Shown: positions 11,631 to 25,754 of the stretch, piece by piece
Layout of the letters: the number at the start of each line of letters is the position of its first letter
Numbering within the stretch: position 1 is the first letter of the stretch
Source of the DNA: Liolophura sinensis
Taxonomy: Eukaryota > Mollusca > Polyplacophora > Chitonida > Chitonidae
DNA: 64,000 nucleotides
Assembly (NCBI RefSeq): GCF_032854445.1
Contig: NC_088301.1
Coordinates: 38,429,187 to 38,493,186, forward strand
Reading direction: 5' to 3'
Position numbers and translations under genes: made by a program
Notes under the pieces: model-generated
What the model saw: only the letters and a program-made list of their open reading frames with translations
Database searches by the model: none
What the model was told of the DNA's origin: nothing

Positions 11631-12660
11631 TGTTTGTCATATAAGTGATAGAAGTGATAAATAAATAACTTCAACTGTATGGTCATACCGGAACTGGAAT
11701 GCAAGCTTATTGGCCTGGCGATCTGCATGCACTTATGGTCTTATATGAGGCATACATATGATAAGCTTTATATATGTGTGTACGTAGTTATAAATCATAC
11801 AAATCGTAAGCATGTGTTCTAATCTTCAATACTGGGCTGACAATGATTATGGTCATGGGGGTCAATACATTTTATATGTGTATATCTGTAAGCCAAAGTT
11901 AAATATATTTATGGCATATGGGTATTAACAAAATGTAACTTAAGGCTTTAAACGAACTTTTTCTGTTACACAGCATCAAGTACAGCAAAAAAAATGTGAC
12001 GTTCCTGTAGATATATGTGCGTTTTAGCTATAGTTAAGTTTAATATTTGGTAGTCCTGCGTAATGCACACCGACTGTAAAATTAGTGCAAATGCTAGAAA
12101 ACAACATTAATTGGGTACCATATATTGATTTACACTATAATGCCTTAACACAACTTAACCCTTTTGCCAGGAAATGTGTAAAAATTACTTCCTATGCCCC
12201 CGTTCTGATAAGCCCTTTGGTGTAGTTTAATTTTGTCAGCACAGCTTCCCTCCTCCCCCATGGGAGTTCCTAACTAACGACTAAATCTGCAGACTGGACT
12301 ATCCAATGTCAATGTCAAGGTAAAAGAACGGACATATGCATGTCATCTAGTTATCACCAGACCTATTTAAAGTGTTAATTAGTGTATGTGTTAGGCACGT
12401 AGATTTTCCATCACACAGATGTTACATTTATTACTGTTGCTTTCTTTATCAGGACTAATCTCTATCACAAAAAGAAGTAGTAACATGCTGAGATGGAAGC
12501 CACCTGTATGTCACAACAGCTGGAAACAGGTTTCAGTACGTGGTATTGTTTGATTAATCTAATCTCCTCACAGTGCAACGTGTATAAAGGCACTACCACA
12601 AATATCTTGGGTAGACTGACACTGGTATTGAAACCGTAAGCAGTTTGTAGCCCGGTATAA

Positions 12661-12704
12661 ATTGCGTCACTTCCTCCGGAACTTGTCGGCATTTGAAAAG
12701 AATC
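12661..12704 (+). promoter_or_regulatory. Probable TMEM214 core promoter or 5' UTR with ETS-like sites
   Basis: Within 45 bp of the start codon the sequence has CACTTCCTCCGGAACTTG, with overlapping GGAA/TTCC cores of the ETS type. There is no TATA box nearby. Such sites are common in TATA-less housekeeping promoters. The transcription start is not visible. Confidence 0.35.
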
Positions 12705-15700
12705 ATGGCCGCTGTCACAAGTCAATCATGGTCCGTCGTGGGCAAATCCACGAAAAAAACGAAACAAACGCCTCAAGCGTTAACCAAGGACCAGAAAAAA
12801 TCATTTATAAGCAAAATGCCGAGGATCGAAGCACAAGGTGAGGATTTCTAACTAACTGCGCCATTTCTGAATTTCCATAGTTGTGTGAATGTTGTTGTTG
12901 CATGGAGGTACAGTATATATGGGAGGAGGAACAACTCGCGACATAGATGCGTAATCCACGCTGATGAGGAGAAATACTAAGGAGGTTTACCGTTTACCTG
13001 CTGTGAATACACGCCTCTGCTGAATGTTCATTAGCTTCCTGCTAATGTTTGTCTATATAACGTGTAAACCACTGGTTATGGAGACTTTTGCTAAAAGCTG
13101 CATTAATTGCAGTGTACCATCGTGTGGTGCATCAAAATGAAGTGTGCCAAATCCAACTCCCATTGGACAGGAGTGCCATCCACACTTGTAATATGTGGTG
13201 TATACACGCTCGATATGCACACAGCTTCCTACTGTTTTTAAGTGTACTAGAACCCATCTTAGGTAAACTATCGGGGAGTACACAGGGGGCTACATGTGCG
13301 CACCTTACTGGTTAATCCCAAAAAGTCATTTACAAAGGCATGCATATACTGTGGCGCAACAAGAATCAATGGACAGGCGTAAGTTGGCTTCGTGTTGAAT
13401 AGTAAGCAAGCGGTAATTCAGTAGGATAAATACATTTGAATAGTTTTGACAACTCTTAAGACAAGAAAAAGGACGAAAACTTTGGCCATAATTTTGTTGT
13501 AAAAAAAAGACAATTAAAATTCGAACATGACCTGTGTGTCATCATGGTGAAACAATGGACCTCATTACAATTCACTGTTTTTGTTTGTAATGCTTTTTGC
13601 TGATGATAGTCCCAAGGAAATTGTCAATTTCTTCTGCAGCCATAAGTGAATCAAAGTGGTCTGACATCTGTTCTGTTATCCTGTCTTCATTATTCACCAC
13701 TTGTACAGGGGGCCTGTGTTGTGAGCAAGCAGTGCACGACTGGGTGCTGAGTACCTATCACAACAGGCGTGAATAGCTGCTTGTCTCAGGAGCGCATGCG
13801 CGATCATGTGCCAAAAGGCAGACAGGTTAATCCCCTGTTAGTGTCCTGCTGTGTCAGTGTCATAAATGGAACACTTTGAAGAGCCTCCTTGCATATATAT
13901 TTTGTATATCTCCATGTTTGTTGTAAAGGTGTTGACATGCTGTTATGTCGCAAGAGTATCTGTCTGCATGTATTAATTTAAGAATTATTCCATATGGTTG
14001 GAGACTGATGCACAAATTTGGATACCAGAGAGGCGATTTTTGTATCAAATCATAAATATTCATTGGAGCAGGTGAATATGAGCATTGATATATTGCAGCC
14101 GACTGGCAGGTGCGCATCATCACATGAACCTGTTAAGAGTTACTCCCCCTGTTGACAATGACCCTCAGGGTAATGCAAAAAATGGCTAAATTTTGTCACT
14201 ATGTTTTTTTACACCATTATTTTAGTGGCAGTTGTAAAGATTAGGGTGACCCTGTTGTTAGCTAATGAGCTCTTCTTAGATGTTCATTGTGAAAAGCTGC
14301 TTCTTCAATAAATTGATGTCACTTAACCATGTGACACCACCCTCAAGTTTAAAATTCTCATTAGGTGACAGTTGCATTGAAAAGACTCTCCATTCAAGTC
14401 CCATCTCCTTTTGTCTAACTTCATATGGCCTGCTAAATTTTACTTTACAATGGATGACAAGTGATCATTTCTTACTGTCAGTGTACCACAGAATGGTGAA
14501 ATGTGCAATTTTCTAAATACTGCTGATTTAAATGTAGCACCAGGTGGGCCATGGCTATGTCGACTTTCTTTATTTACTGCTTCAGTGGCTTAATGGTTAG
14601 AGGGTCCGTTTCTCAGTCGGAAGACCCCAGAATTAAACCATAAGACATTAAAAGTGGTACTTGCTGCTGTCTTGCTTGGCGCTCCGTCTGAAACAGGCTG
14701 TAACATCTTATTTCTCGATTTGCTTGCACTCCCAAAACTTCACATGTATTTCACATGGAAAGGCTGCGCCAGCCTCAAATTCACAAGCGACGAACTGTCA
14801 TAGCAGACACTGCAGCCATTTTGCACTAACTCCAGTTATGGGTCAAGGCGGAGTTCTTGTTCCTACAAAACCCAAAATGCCTGTTAAACCCAAAAAGCAC
14901 CCCATAACTCTTTGGTTTTTGAAATTGTTTGCCATACCTTGAATATCGGGCTGACATGTTTAACTGAGAGAAATGTATATGTGTTTTTTTATACCATCTC
15001 GGTACAAAGAGAAGAGTTGAAATAGCCAATACAGTGAGTTTAAATATCTTTAGTGCGACAAAACCAATCATATAATTAAAAAAATTAATCTGGTGAATTG
15101 TTTACATGTATTTTCAGCTCCAGTAAAGGAGTCCTCAACTATTTATGATGCTTTCCTTGGTAAGTCATCATCAGACAAGGCTGTGTCAAACAGTGCCAAA
15201 AATGCTGCAGGAGAAGTCGTCAAGAAGAATGTTGTCAACAAGAAAAAAAAAACCGAACCAAATAATGAGAAAAAGAAAGAGAAACCTTTGCCATTTGAGG
15301 AAGTTATTTCAAAGGTAAGAATGTATTTAGACTTGGTATATTGAGGCAAATAACTAAATGATGCTCTTTTCAGCGCAAGCCAGTATCCAATTCCCCACTG
15401 TTTCACATGCTTCACTCAGTGATCAGCACTCCAGATAACGGATATTGACGTAATTTAGACCTCATGAATCATCTGTATATGAAGATATTAATCCTGATCA
15501 CACCCAGTAAAAGTCAGGTAATTACTGTGTTGGCCTACGTGAAATTTTTAGGGCTGGCGCCATCACCAGCATGTCTTTTTAGGTAAAGGGAGACCACTTG
15601 TATGACCTATACAAAGGGGACTGTTACACAAGTGCAGTATTGATGCAAAATAGAAATCTCAAACAATGTTGCAGCCACAAAGAAAACAACTAGTTGACAT

Positions 15701-18700
15701 ATTCATGAGGATGTGTGTAAACTATCATTCTGCTAAGCGATTTTTCCAGTATTCTGCTCTTTTGTTGATTTTTGACTGTGGCCTTCAATTTAAGAACAAA
15801 CTTGAGATGATGTTGATGTCATAAATTCGTCATTATAATCTTTTTAACAAAGTGTGAATGTTGCAGATTTGCAACTCCTTTTCGACATTTTACATTTTCA
15901 CACATTTGACACCCAGACTAAGAGTTCAGGAACCCTGTTGGCAAATGAGATCATCACCACTGATTCTTTCCAACCAGTGTTGAATGTTTGCTACTTTTTT
16001 TACAGCATTTCCCTCTGTAAGGCATATAAATCTACCCTGGCCTTTTCAACACGACAGTAAATGACCTCAATCTTAGTAATTTCTTGTAACCTTGTCTGAA
16101 AAGTGCGAATGTTGCAGATGTGCAACCTCTTTCTAACATTCCCCAATTTCATACATTTGTCCCTTGCCAAGAATTAAGGTTACATGAGGGCATATGAGGT
16201 CAGTGTCATTAATTCTTCCCGGTAGCCAGTGTTGAATGACCATTGACAGTGAATGACCCGAATATCCTTAAATTTTTGTCTGAAAAATGTGAATGTTGCA
16301 GATTTGCAACTTATTTGTAACATTCCCCATTTTCACACATTTGACCTAGGGACTTCAGACATTCAGACATTTGCAAGTGAATAAGATAAAAATCATTAAT
16401 GCTTTCTAACCAGTGTTGAACATGTGCTCATTTTGAAGAATTTGCCTCTTTCATGCATATAATCTGACACTGGCCATGAACTTTTGATACAACAGTAAAT
16501 TACCTCAGTATTAGTAATTCCTTGTAACCGTGTCTGAAACTTGCGAATGTTGCAGATGTGCAACCCCTTTCCAACATTCCCCATTTTCACACATTTCACC
16601 CTTGCCAACAGTTCAGGATTCTTGTGGGCAGTATCATTAATCCTTCTTCGTTACGTTTGTTGAACATCTACTGCTCATTGTCCAGCACTTCCCTCCTTCA
16701 CACGTACAAATTGATCCTGGGCTTGAATTCTGGACAGTAAATAACCTTGTCTGAAAAGTGTGAATGTTGCGGATAGGCAACTGACATTTCATTTGTGCAA
16801 AACTTGTTGAAGTGCTGCTCATATTTTAGCATCTCCTCTTTCACAGTTGTTTTTGTCACGTCCTAGAAATTTAAAACAATGAGTTTATAAACTCAGCATC
16901 CTAAATTCTAATTTCCGCACTTCCACATACACCTATCGTGGAGACCTGACCAAGTAGTCCAGGCTTAAATATTTAGCCAACCTCAGTATCCTTAAACCTA
17001 CTACATACATTTGAAAGTTGCTGAAGTTGCACATGTTCTGTTCATTTTTTTATCTATCCCCACCTATCACACTCCCAACTCCCTTCATAGCTGTTCTCTG
17101 TCACAGAAGTTAAACTTTCTAAGTACGGAGTTAAACACCAATCAAATAAATAAGTGAATTGAGTCTGAATGAGCAAGATATCTCTGAAAGGTGTGAATGT
17201 TGCAGATCTGCTACATTTTCTATCAGATCTTCCCTCATCCACCATTTGGTGAAGAAATGATACCTTATTTCTGTCAAAAAATGTCATTGTCATTTCCCTA
17301 TGGTCCATTCTAACTGGCATAGGGTCTTCAGTAGAACCCAAAATGATAGGACCTATAATAAAAATGTTACAAATGTTCAGCCTTATTTACATTACATTGC
17401 AATGTACATTACATTTTTAGTACATGTATAATGTTTGACCATTTCATAGAAATGAGACTTTAGATAATTGTGAGTGACTTTCATCACAATAATAAAGATG
17501 TACGATTCATTTATTCAAATTTTAATATGAAACTTGTACATTTACTGCTGTTACTTACTTCTGTATTTTCAGTTTCAATGATCTGGTATGTAAAATATGT
17601 TGCTTTTCAGTCTCTTACAATATGAAAGCATAAAAAGGCTTTTAAACCGTTATTTCAGATTGATCGAAATGATTTAGCATCGGTGCTAACCAAGTCTCAG
17701 ACCAGTTTTCCTGGCAACAAAGACGTCTGGCTAAAGGATCTGGCATCCTACCTAAACCTGAAGATGGAGAGAGTGGCTGAACCAGACCCAGTGTTCAGGG
17801 ATAAACCTAAGGGTATGGACTAGCTTCTGCTGACTCAGTGAAACAACATTTTGCATATCTGACTGCCTCCTTTAGGATTAGATACTAGGGAAAATGAAAG
17901 GGCTTCTGTATTAATAATTAAGTTAGCAGTAGATTGGAACTAAATGCCATGTTATGTGCTGAAAATAGCGATGAATGAAAAACTCTGTTGTATTCTGACT
18001 TGTTTGGAATTTCTTGTTTGTTTGTTTTTTTTTTTTAACGTGTGATTTTCTCTGGTGCAAGTATATTTGTCATGGTAGTGGTGAACCTTTTTCATTTTTG
18101 TGTTTATATTTTTAATAAATTTTAGTATTGGTATTTTTAGACTTCCCACTTTCAAAATTGGAATCCAGGAGCAAAGACTTGATCATGAATACACTGAAGA
18201 CATGTGACCCTGCCACTATTGAACACCTGTACTACCACTGCATTCAGACCATGCTGACAGAAATGGGTAAAGGTAATAAGAGGATATAGTAGTATTTACC
18301 TGTTACTATGGGGCCAGTTGTTCAAAATTGTATTAAAAGGTAAGCCAGGCTTAAATCTTAATACCAGTCTTGTTCTAATTCAAAACCTGTTGTAATGTTA
18401 ATAACGGGCATAACTTCTAATACATTTTTGAACAATTGGGCCCTGTTTGTTATCAGGGATAGCAGGGCTGTATTCATGTAAATCATGAATAGGCAGTGAA
18501 ATATTGTCGAGCATGTCTTGTTCCATCTCTGGATGCTTTGGAATTATAATGGCATACATGTGGTACTGTGAACTTTTAAAGTCAACATAAAGTCAGCCAC
18601 TAAAGCTGAATTAATGAATAAAATAGTATTCCAGAAATGGTCTGAAAAATATTTTAAAAATTCTATACTGCTTATCAACAAAATAAATTGCAAGCAATCA

Positions 18701-21700
18701 TCAGTACCTAGCCACTTATTTGGTGATGCAAGTTTGCCATGTTATAGTTATCTAGTGTGATGTCACAAAACCTGGGAGCTCTCCCATATCATCGGTATTA
18801 AACAATGTGAGAATGACAAAATACAAACAAAAACACTTGATACCCAATGGCAACCAAAGAGCATCAGCTCTGTTCTGTGTTCAAAGGGCTGATGTTTCTT
18901 TTAGTTTGCGCTCAGTCAGAGCAATGTTTGTAGACACAAGCATAGTCTTTCAGCTGTCCTGCTCGTCCTGTGTAAGTATTTGGCCTGACTGGCTGTACCG
19001 ACTAAAGAGAATTTATCAAACATAGCAGGATCTTCTGATTGATAACAGATGCTTTCATTCAGATTTTGGGAAGATATTTTCATAATAAATCTGGCTTTGC
19101 TAAGGAAAAATCATGCAGTCACACTATTTTTCTTCAAGCAATGACTCTGCTGAGGCGGTTTTCTGGCTGGCTCACCTTGACAAGTTACTGCAATATCCTG
19201 CCCAACACGTTGTGACACGGCAGTCGCTCTCAGTTCCCTGCTTGTGAATCAAAATGCATCCATTTATCACTTAAACTAACCGCAAAATTCAGTTGTGTCC
19301 TATATCCTTTTTTCTATGTATATAGAGTGACAGACTCCATGTTCACTTTAAACAAATGTATGGTTTGTAGAGCTACTCCATATTGTGTCAAGTAACAGGC
19401 ATAAAAGTGTTGAACATTCAAAAACTTTTTTGCCTGCTTTGTTCCCATCGGCCAAGGGTGTATCATTAAAATGTATGTCTATCAAGAGGGGCAAAAGTCT
19501 ATATATTCTTCAAGGGAATGTTATAATTGTAACATACAGCATCAGTACTTTCAACTTCCTTGTCACGCACAATCTTATTAAACAAAAATTAAAAAAATGA
19601 AAGACTTAATTTAATTATTTTTATAGGTGTGTCCACATATGGCTACAGAATCTTCCTCCAGTGTTTAGCCTGGCAACGCCCATCGGTGGCGTCCAGCAAA
19701 GTTCACCAGGTAACCTATGAACTTATAGCTTTTGTAGTGAATATATCATGATATTGCAGTGATATCAATGGGGGAAAATTACATGTAGTACTGAGTAGTG
19801 CTTTCTGGTCTCAAAGATCTGTTATCATGCCTTAAAAGATGAATCAAATGGCAATGTACAGGTATGCTCATCAGCCACGTAAATCAGATACATGTGTAAC
19901 GTAAATTGTTTTTGTGACAGTGTGTACAGCTGTAGGTGTGTTTAACATGTCTGTACTTCTGTGAATTTAACAGCATTGGGTTGAAACTGAAAGCTAGGTC
20001 ATTTGTGACATTCTTATGTGTTCAGACCCTTTTTTTTTTGTTACATGTATATCATTAAAATATATATTCCAGTTAGTATTGCATGGGGATGTGTGTTTTG
20101 ATTGCTCTTGTTTTGAATGTTGTAGTATTTGGAACTGCTGAAGGGGAACCAGAATCGCCCTGTAAAGTGCCTGTCGATTCTCTGGGCTCTGGGCCTAGGG
20201 GGCGTTAAAGACTTGAGAGCTGGTCTCCGAGGTACATCAGCCTTCATATTACTTGTACATTGGCTAAATACTGCAAAATCTCTGTGTCGCTCTTCTTCAT
20301 GATTTATTTTAGATTACATTTTCATATTTGGTAGTAAGAAGACATGTCTAATGCAGTAAAGACTGTTGACTTGGAAGAAAAATATTTCCAATGCAAAAAA
20401 TAAAACTGAATCTGTATAAATTAAACCGTTTGTATTTTTTTTTTCCTTGCAGTTTGGCTGGACCTCATGTTACCCATGACATCTGTTAGACCTCTGGCTT
20501 CCTATCCTGTGGAATATATTGGCATCTTGTTACAGTAAGCCTTGTCGAAGTTTTTGTATAACCGTTATACTTGAATTATATATGTAAGAAATTGCCTTAG
20601 CTTTTAGAGTTTTTCCAAGGAGTGATTCCGAGGTTTTTAAATATTTTCAATGAATGTTATATTGTAAAGGCAGCACAACAAAGAAGATACTTTGTGTTTC
20701 ATCATCCTGACTTGGCACTCTCCTGACAGATGAGGTTTTATTCAGGTGTGAAGCTAGCACAGATACACTTACTGCTTGTGGAGCTGTGGTAGTTTCATCT
20801 GGGCAATGTCATTTTTTAGTATATTTTTGAAATGTTCTTCAGTATGTCCTAAACCACCGATGAAATGATAAGACCATTGTAATTTAATAAATCAGAGAAT
20901 TGTTTAGGGCTCGTACATTGTTTAATAGTTACGTGGTGAAAAAAAAATAAAGTTATTTAGAGGATCTAAAAAAGTTCGTCTTTAATATAAATCTGCAGTT
21001 GTTATCTGTATATTCAAACCCTGTAATGTTGCAGATCGAAGAAATAAGTAAATGTTTTTATTTCAGACATCACAAAGATCACAAGTCAGCTTATGGAGTG
21101 ATGACAATCCGTGATTTCTTCCCTGTGCTGGACCTTGTCTTCAGTAACTCCATGAACTTACCACATGACCTGCAAAAGAAGCTTGTGTCTGTATATCCTC
21201 AGATCAAGGTAAAATGCAACAGTTGTTCTGTGTTCAAACATCAGTTACTTTGAGCAAGTCTTATTAATACAATTTTTAATGGAAAAAAAATATAGGGAGA
21301 AAAAAATGGGACTTTCAGGAAAAGAATTGTGCTCTAGTGTGAGCATGTATTTTTATTTCATATTTTAAAGCATCCTGTTGTTTTACAGACTATAGCCTTT
21401 GGAGCTGACCCAAAATCCAGTCTGCGTCTCTTCTTCCCATCCTTCCTTTCAAGGGCCACATCTGATGCACGTTCTCCACTGAAGAATGAGGTACTTTAAC
21501 TTTACAATTCTCAGCTTCCTATTCTTATAGGCAAGTTCTGCTTAGTCATAATTTTATTTGGATTTATGGTGTTCCATGCAAATTAGAAAATGATGATATG
21601 ACAAAGAATTTTCAGTTTTCTAGACTGTAACTTGTTTTCCATAGTACCAACAATCCAAGTCTTTCTGGAAAAAAAAAGAAACAAAACATAAAAGATATTT

Positions 21701-24700
21701 AAAGCAGTACATGTTAATAATATACTTGGCATTATAACATATGACTGTTCATGTTTTTACTTATGTTTCAGGTGCTCCCTTGCTTGGTGACTTGCTTGAT
21801 GACTGATAAAATGTGTTTCAGTGTTTGGAGACAGATGTACATCAAGCATCTTCCTCAGTCCAGGTAAGCAATGGTCAATCCCTTCGTCTAACATGCCTTC
21901 ACCTGAGTAGATAATTGTGCTTATGTTGAACTCTGAAGGTCTTAGACCTTTGAAGTCACATCTTTTATATGTACTTTCTGGTTTGTTATGTACAGCTTAA
22001 TGTCAAGACCCTGAGTCTGTGAGACAATGTAATTGCATGTGGGGAATATGCAGTATGTTTGCTTGTACTCCTTATATTTAGAAATAACTAAAATATGCAA
22101 AATTTGAATTTGAGAAATTATTGTAAAAGTGATGACATTGTCATTTTGTGAAGTTCTGTTTCACTGTGTAAAGTTCACAGTACATCTCTGTAAATCTAAA
22201 ATGCTCTTGGTACAGTTCAAATCAGCATACAGACAAACCAACAATGATAATGTTCATCCAGTTAATGTAGGGGGAATATCTTTCCTATTACATATAATAA
22301 CAATGATAAATCAAACACATGTCCATAAAGCTATACCTGTGTTTGTAGTGTACTGCTGGAGCACCTCTCTAAGAATTGGGCGACAGTATCTCGTCAGCTG
22401 GAAAAGAAGCTCCTACATGAAACTCTGCGATCCTTCAGTGTGACGAATGATGAGCTTACAAGCCAAGGTCACCATGGCCCAGAAGAGACAGGGTGTGGCC
22501 AACTGTGTAAGGTAAGATATGTTGGAAGACTCCAACTGAATGGCAAAAATTTAAATATTTGTCCATAGAGTGTTTATATGTTTGAGTAAAATTATTTACC
22601 CCATTAGGGTTGAAGTAAAACAGCTGTTGGCGGGATACCAAAATTATCCTTTAAATTCTACCCTTATACATGTGTATGTTCACAGGCACACAAACGATTC
22701 AGGGTGGTGCATTTAATCAGCACAAACCATTTGATCTATGTCCTGACCGTTTCATTATATTTCAGCGTTTATTAATTCCTTAGCTGTACATGTAACTAAT
22801 TTTCTGAAACATCTTTTGTGATAAATTCAGGAGCTGCTGTCACGGATGGGTCAAACCACAGTATTCTCCTGGTTCTGGGTGCTCTTCCTTGTTGTTGGAC
22901 TGGTGGCTGCAATCATTGCTTACGATGTCTACACTTCTTATAACTTTAGAGGTTTGTAAATTGTTAGTCTGCTTTTGGCACAACTTTTCAGCCAATATTT
23001 TTCAGAAAGCAAAGATTTATACTGTTTTTCTTTTTTTTTTAAATGAATGAACAGTTGATTTTAAAACATCACAAACATAAATGCAGATAAAAGTAAATAA
23101 ATTTTGTAGTAAGGTGTCTTCTATACAAGCTTGATTCATGACATCACTAATTGATAAATATGGAAAAGAAGTAATGTTTACACAACATGCACATTTTTGC
23201 TAGTGATTTGAGTGATTTACAATGGTAAACTTTTTTCACAACGTATCTTTGTGCAGTGTCACGCACATGGCGCTTCCTGGAGGAATATGGAATTTTAGCT
23301 GTCCTTCAACAGGGCTGGATCAAAGTTAGTGCTTTTACCCAGAAAGTTTTGAGGTAAGAATTATTAAAGTGTACCTTGTTGTTATTTGAATAATGCCTTC
23401 TAATGAAAACTTAGTTTTTGTGATCTCTCATTTAGAATAGTTTAAAAAAAAGAAATAAGGGATTGTGAGCTTCCTTAAAGGAAAAAGCAAATTCTTTATT
23501 TTGTTTTCTCCTCCTTGTATACTATTACTTTTTTTTCTGAGATTGTTAAGAGCAAATGATCTTGATACTGCAGTTAATCTGATGAATATTATGCTCATTA
23601 AAAAGGGATATTAATTACATAAGAACTAATTTAGAACAAAACTCAGCTGATAAACAGATTGCTGAAGTTTAGAGTGATACATGTCATCTGGTCAAGGTAT
23701 ATTGCATTTTGAAACACTTGCATGATGTAGCAAAATGCCATCCTGAGAGTGGGTTGTCACATATTTTCGGTTGTGTTTATTTGCAGTTGGCTGCAGGTGA
23801 ATATACCTTTCTATTATGCTCGTACCTGCGAGGCTGTGGGCCCGTACTTCCGTCAGACTAAGGACAAACTGATCGAATGGTACTGGATAGTGTATGATGC
23901 CACAAAAGTACAAAGACAGTGGATAACTGCAAAGACATTACAGTTTATCTCATGGGTAAGATAAACTATGTAGAGAGCAGAGGTACATGCACATGTATAT
24001 GCATAGGCAGTATCTCAGATGGCTTTTTCGAGGATGAAATTGGAGTGTTTATCATGGTTAGAACAATCCTCACCTTATGCAAGAGTGTCATCTATCATAT
24101 TCTGTTGGATCATCCGTGATGACTAAAACCTTGTGCAAGGTGGTAAGAACCCTAAAATGTCAAATTTATTAATGAGTCCATTATTATAAACTGTGATAAA
24201 TTTAATGAATTTAGTTTTTATTTATTCTTCAAGAGCAGTAAATGGGCTAGTTTCACAAAGATTTTGTAGACCACCAGTGTAATCGGCATCAGGAATTAAT
24301 GCATGCATACATTAAATTCTGTGGCTATTTTAGACAGGCTGCATATGTGGTGGGGCAACAAATGTCTTATGTAATTTTGAGTGTGAAACATGTACTTATG
24401 AGTTTTTCTCAAGGCTTTTGATGAATCACTTTTCTCGAGCTGCAGATTGAAACTGCTAGCAAAGTGTACATATGTCTTTCCATGGTTATGTTTGACATGT
24501 ACATGTATTTACATGTAGATCTAATTTTGCTTCAAAAGCTTTTCAGTTCAAGGGTGACTGCAGCTTACATGCCTCCATGCATTGGTTTACATGTAGTGTG
24601 TTTATAGACAAAATTAAGTATGTGTACATGTATTTGTATTGCATTTTTGTGTTCAGATTTTGGTAAATATTACTCTTTACTGGTGTTTTCTATTACAGGC

Positions 24701-25282
24701 CTATCACTTGTCTCCAGCCTTTTGGGAACAGGCCCAAGACAGCTGTCTAACCGCCTGGCAAGTGGCCAGAGATTACCTTTTGCTCATCTGGCAGTTCCTT
24801 GTTTACTACTGCAAGCTTGCTTATGTGTGGATTATTGAACACTTAATAGCGTGAGTACGCAGCAATGCATTGTGCTTCACGTATGTCCAAAATTTATCAG
24901 AGGCCATTTTCAAAATGGATGTCTTGTAATAATGTGATCGTATCAGATACTTTTCATGAAGACATATTGGTCAAAATTGCAATTAAAAATCAGTATAACA
25001 CTGCATCCATTTATCAACAAAAAATTGTTTTCCTTTTGTCTTTTAAGCATTCTTTTTAATGTAGTATTTGTAGATGATATTTTTGTGATTTTTACATGAA
25101 TTATGGGAAAGAGGCTATGCATACTTGCAATAGTAATAATAATGATAATTACTTTCATTTGCAGGAATTTTTCTTTCGAAAAGGTTGTAAGGCTGATGTC
25201 TTCCTTGCTGTTAAAAATGCAGGCAGTGTTTGCATCCATAGTGCAATGGTGCATCACCACAATTACCACCATGACAGCATGA
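12705..25282 (+). CDS. TMEM214: TMEM214, transmembrane protein 214
   Basis: Sixteen exons join with matching phases and GT-AG borders: 12705-12837, 15118-15314, 17659-17812, 18141-18272, 19627-19709, 20126-20231, 20453-20534, 21067-21208, 21389-21490, 21772-21863, 22349-22511, 22831-22951, 23257-23353, 23787-23955, 24699-24850, 25165-25282. The product is 680 aa, close to the roughly 690 of vertebrate TMEM214. It starts MAAVTSQSWSVVGK. A lysine-rich linker lies near residues 85-105, followed by a long soluble region. One membrane segment falls near 472-493 (FWVLFLVVGLVAAIIAYDVY) and a second near 616-640 (YLLLIWQFLVYYCKLAYVWI). The family is ER-resident; in mammals it anchors procaspase-4 and promotes ER-stress apoptosis. 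Exon 4 has two possible donors 6 nt apart. The frame is intact, so the gene is probably functional. Confidence 0.96.
14585..14700 (+). mobile_element. SINE of a second tRNA-derived family (TMEM214 intron 1)
   Basis: A tRNA-like head (CAGTGGCTTAATGGTTAGAG, then GTCCGTTTCTCAGTCGGAAG and a degenerate B-box CCAGAATTAAACC) leads into ATAAGACATTAAAAGTGGTA and CTTGCTTGGCGCTC. The part after the B box is repeated at 11587-11630. The 3' end is not clear. Confidence 0.55.
15847..17265 (+). repeat. Tandem array of a roughly 180-255 bp unit in TMEM214 intron 2
   Basis: The motif GAATGTTGCAGATTTGCAAC or a close variant starts at 15856, 16107, 16291, 16545, 16762 and 17195. Most units follow it with CATTTTACATTTTCACACAT-like and CCAGTGTTGAA-like blocks, and end before the next motif with a TTGTAACCTTGTCTGAAAA-like block. 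Spacings are 251, 184, 254, 217 and 433 bp, so units are unequal, with deletions and one longer gap. A SINE tail lies in that gap. The array lies wholly in the intron between 15314 and 17659. Confidence 0.8.
17095..17157 (+). repeat. SINE 3'-tail fragment inside the intron 2 array
   Basis: GTACGGAGTTAAACACCAAT followed by CAAATAAATAAGTGAAT matches the tail of the main SINE family. The head and most of the body are gone. Confidence 0.5.
18310..18443. mobile_element. MITE with GGGCC terminal inverted repeats (TMEM214 intron 4)
   Basis: The left end reads GGGCCAGTTGTTCAAAATTG followed by TATTA. The reverse complement of the right end reads GGGCCCAATTGTTCAAAAAT followed by GTATTA. The inverted repeats are about 26-28 bp and the element is about 134 bp, with no coding capacity. 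I found no convincing target duplication, so the superfamily is not assigned. Confidence 0.65.
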
Positions 25283-25754
25283 GGGGTGTAGTCCAGATCT
25301 GTTGGAACTGGGGGTGGGGGGGTTAACTTGAAGTTAACTTCAAGAAGGGTAGCATTAATCTGATGTAAATCATCACATCTTATCAAAGCCTGGTATCCGG
25401 GAAGGTGTTTATGAATGTTTCATGTAAATGCCAGTAAATATATCAATGATGTGGAATGAAAGTAGAGTATAAAAATTATATAAAGGAAGTCAATTATTCA
25501 CTTCTCTAACTTATTGACATGAGCTGTAATTCTTAGTTCTAACATTGTGTTAAAGTCATCTTATAATATACTGAAAAAAATATATTTGATTCATTTCTAT
25601 CCTTGGCACTGACTTATAATCTCAAGGTTGCTTTCTAAGTCATTTGTTTTTTGTGCATTATTGTCTAACAAGAATATAAACAACAGTCTGATATATATGT
25701 ATGTTAAGTGAGTGTCGACAGTGTATGTATAGATTTACCCATGCTCTTGACAAC

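Larger units (their letters stand above)
9320..12660. other. Intergenic region upstream of TMEM214
   Basis: No gene is recognisable. The first 300 bp are relatively CpG-rich and may be a promoter for a minus-strand gene. A long (AT)n tract lies at 10687-10754 and a SINE fragment at 11587-11630. The rest is AT-rich with only short, unconvincing ORFs. Confidence 0.6.

Noticed and set aside
24943-25386. 147-codon minus-strand ORF
   Set aside because: It overlaps the last TMEM214 exon antisense and has low-complexity stretches. It is a shadow frame.
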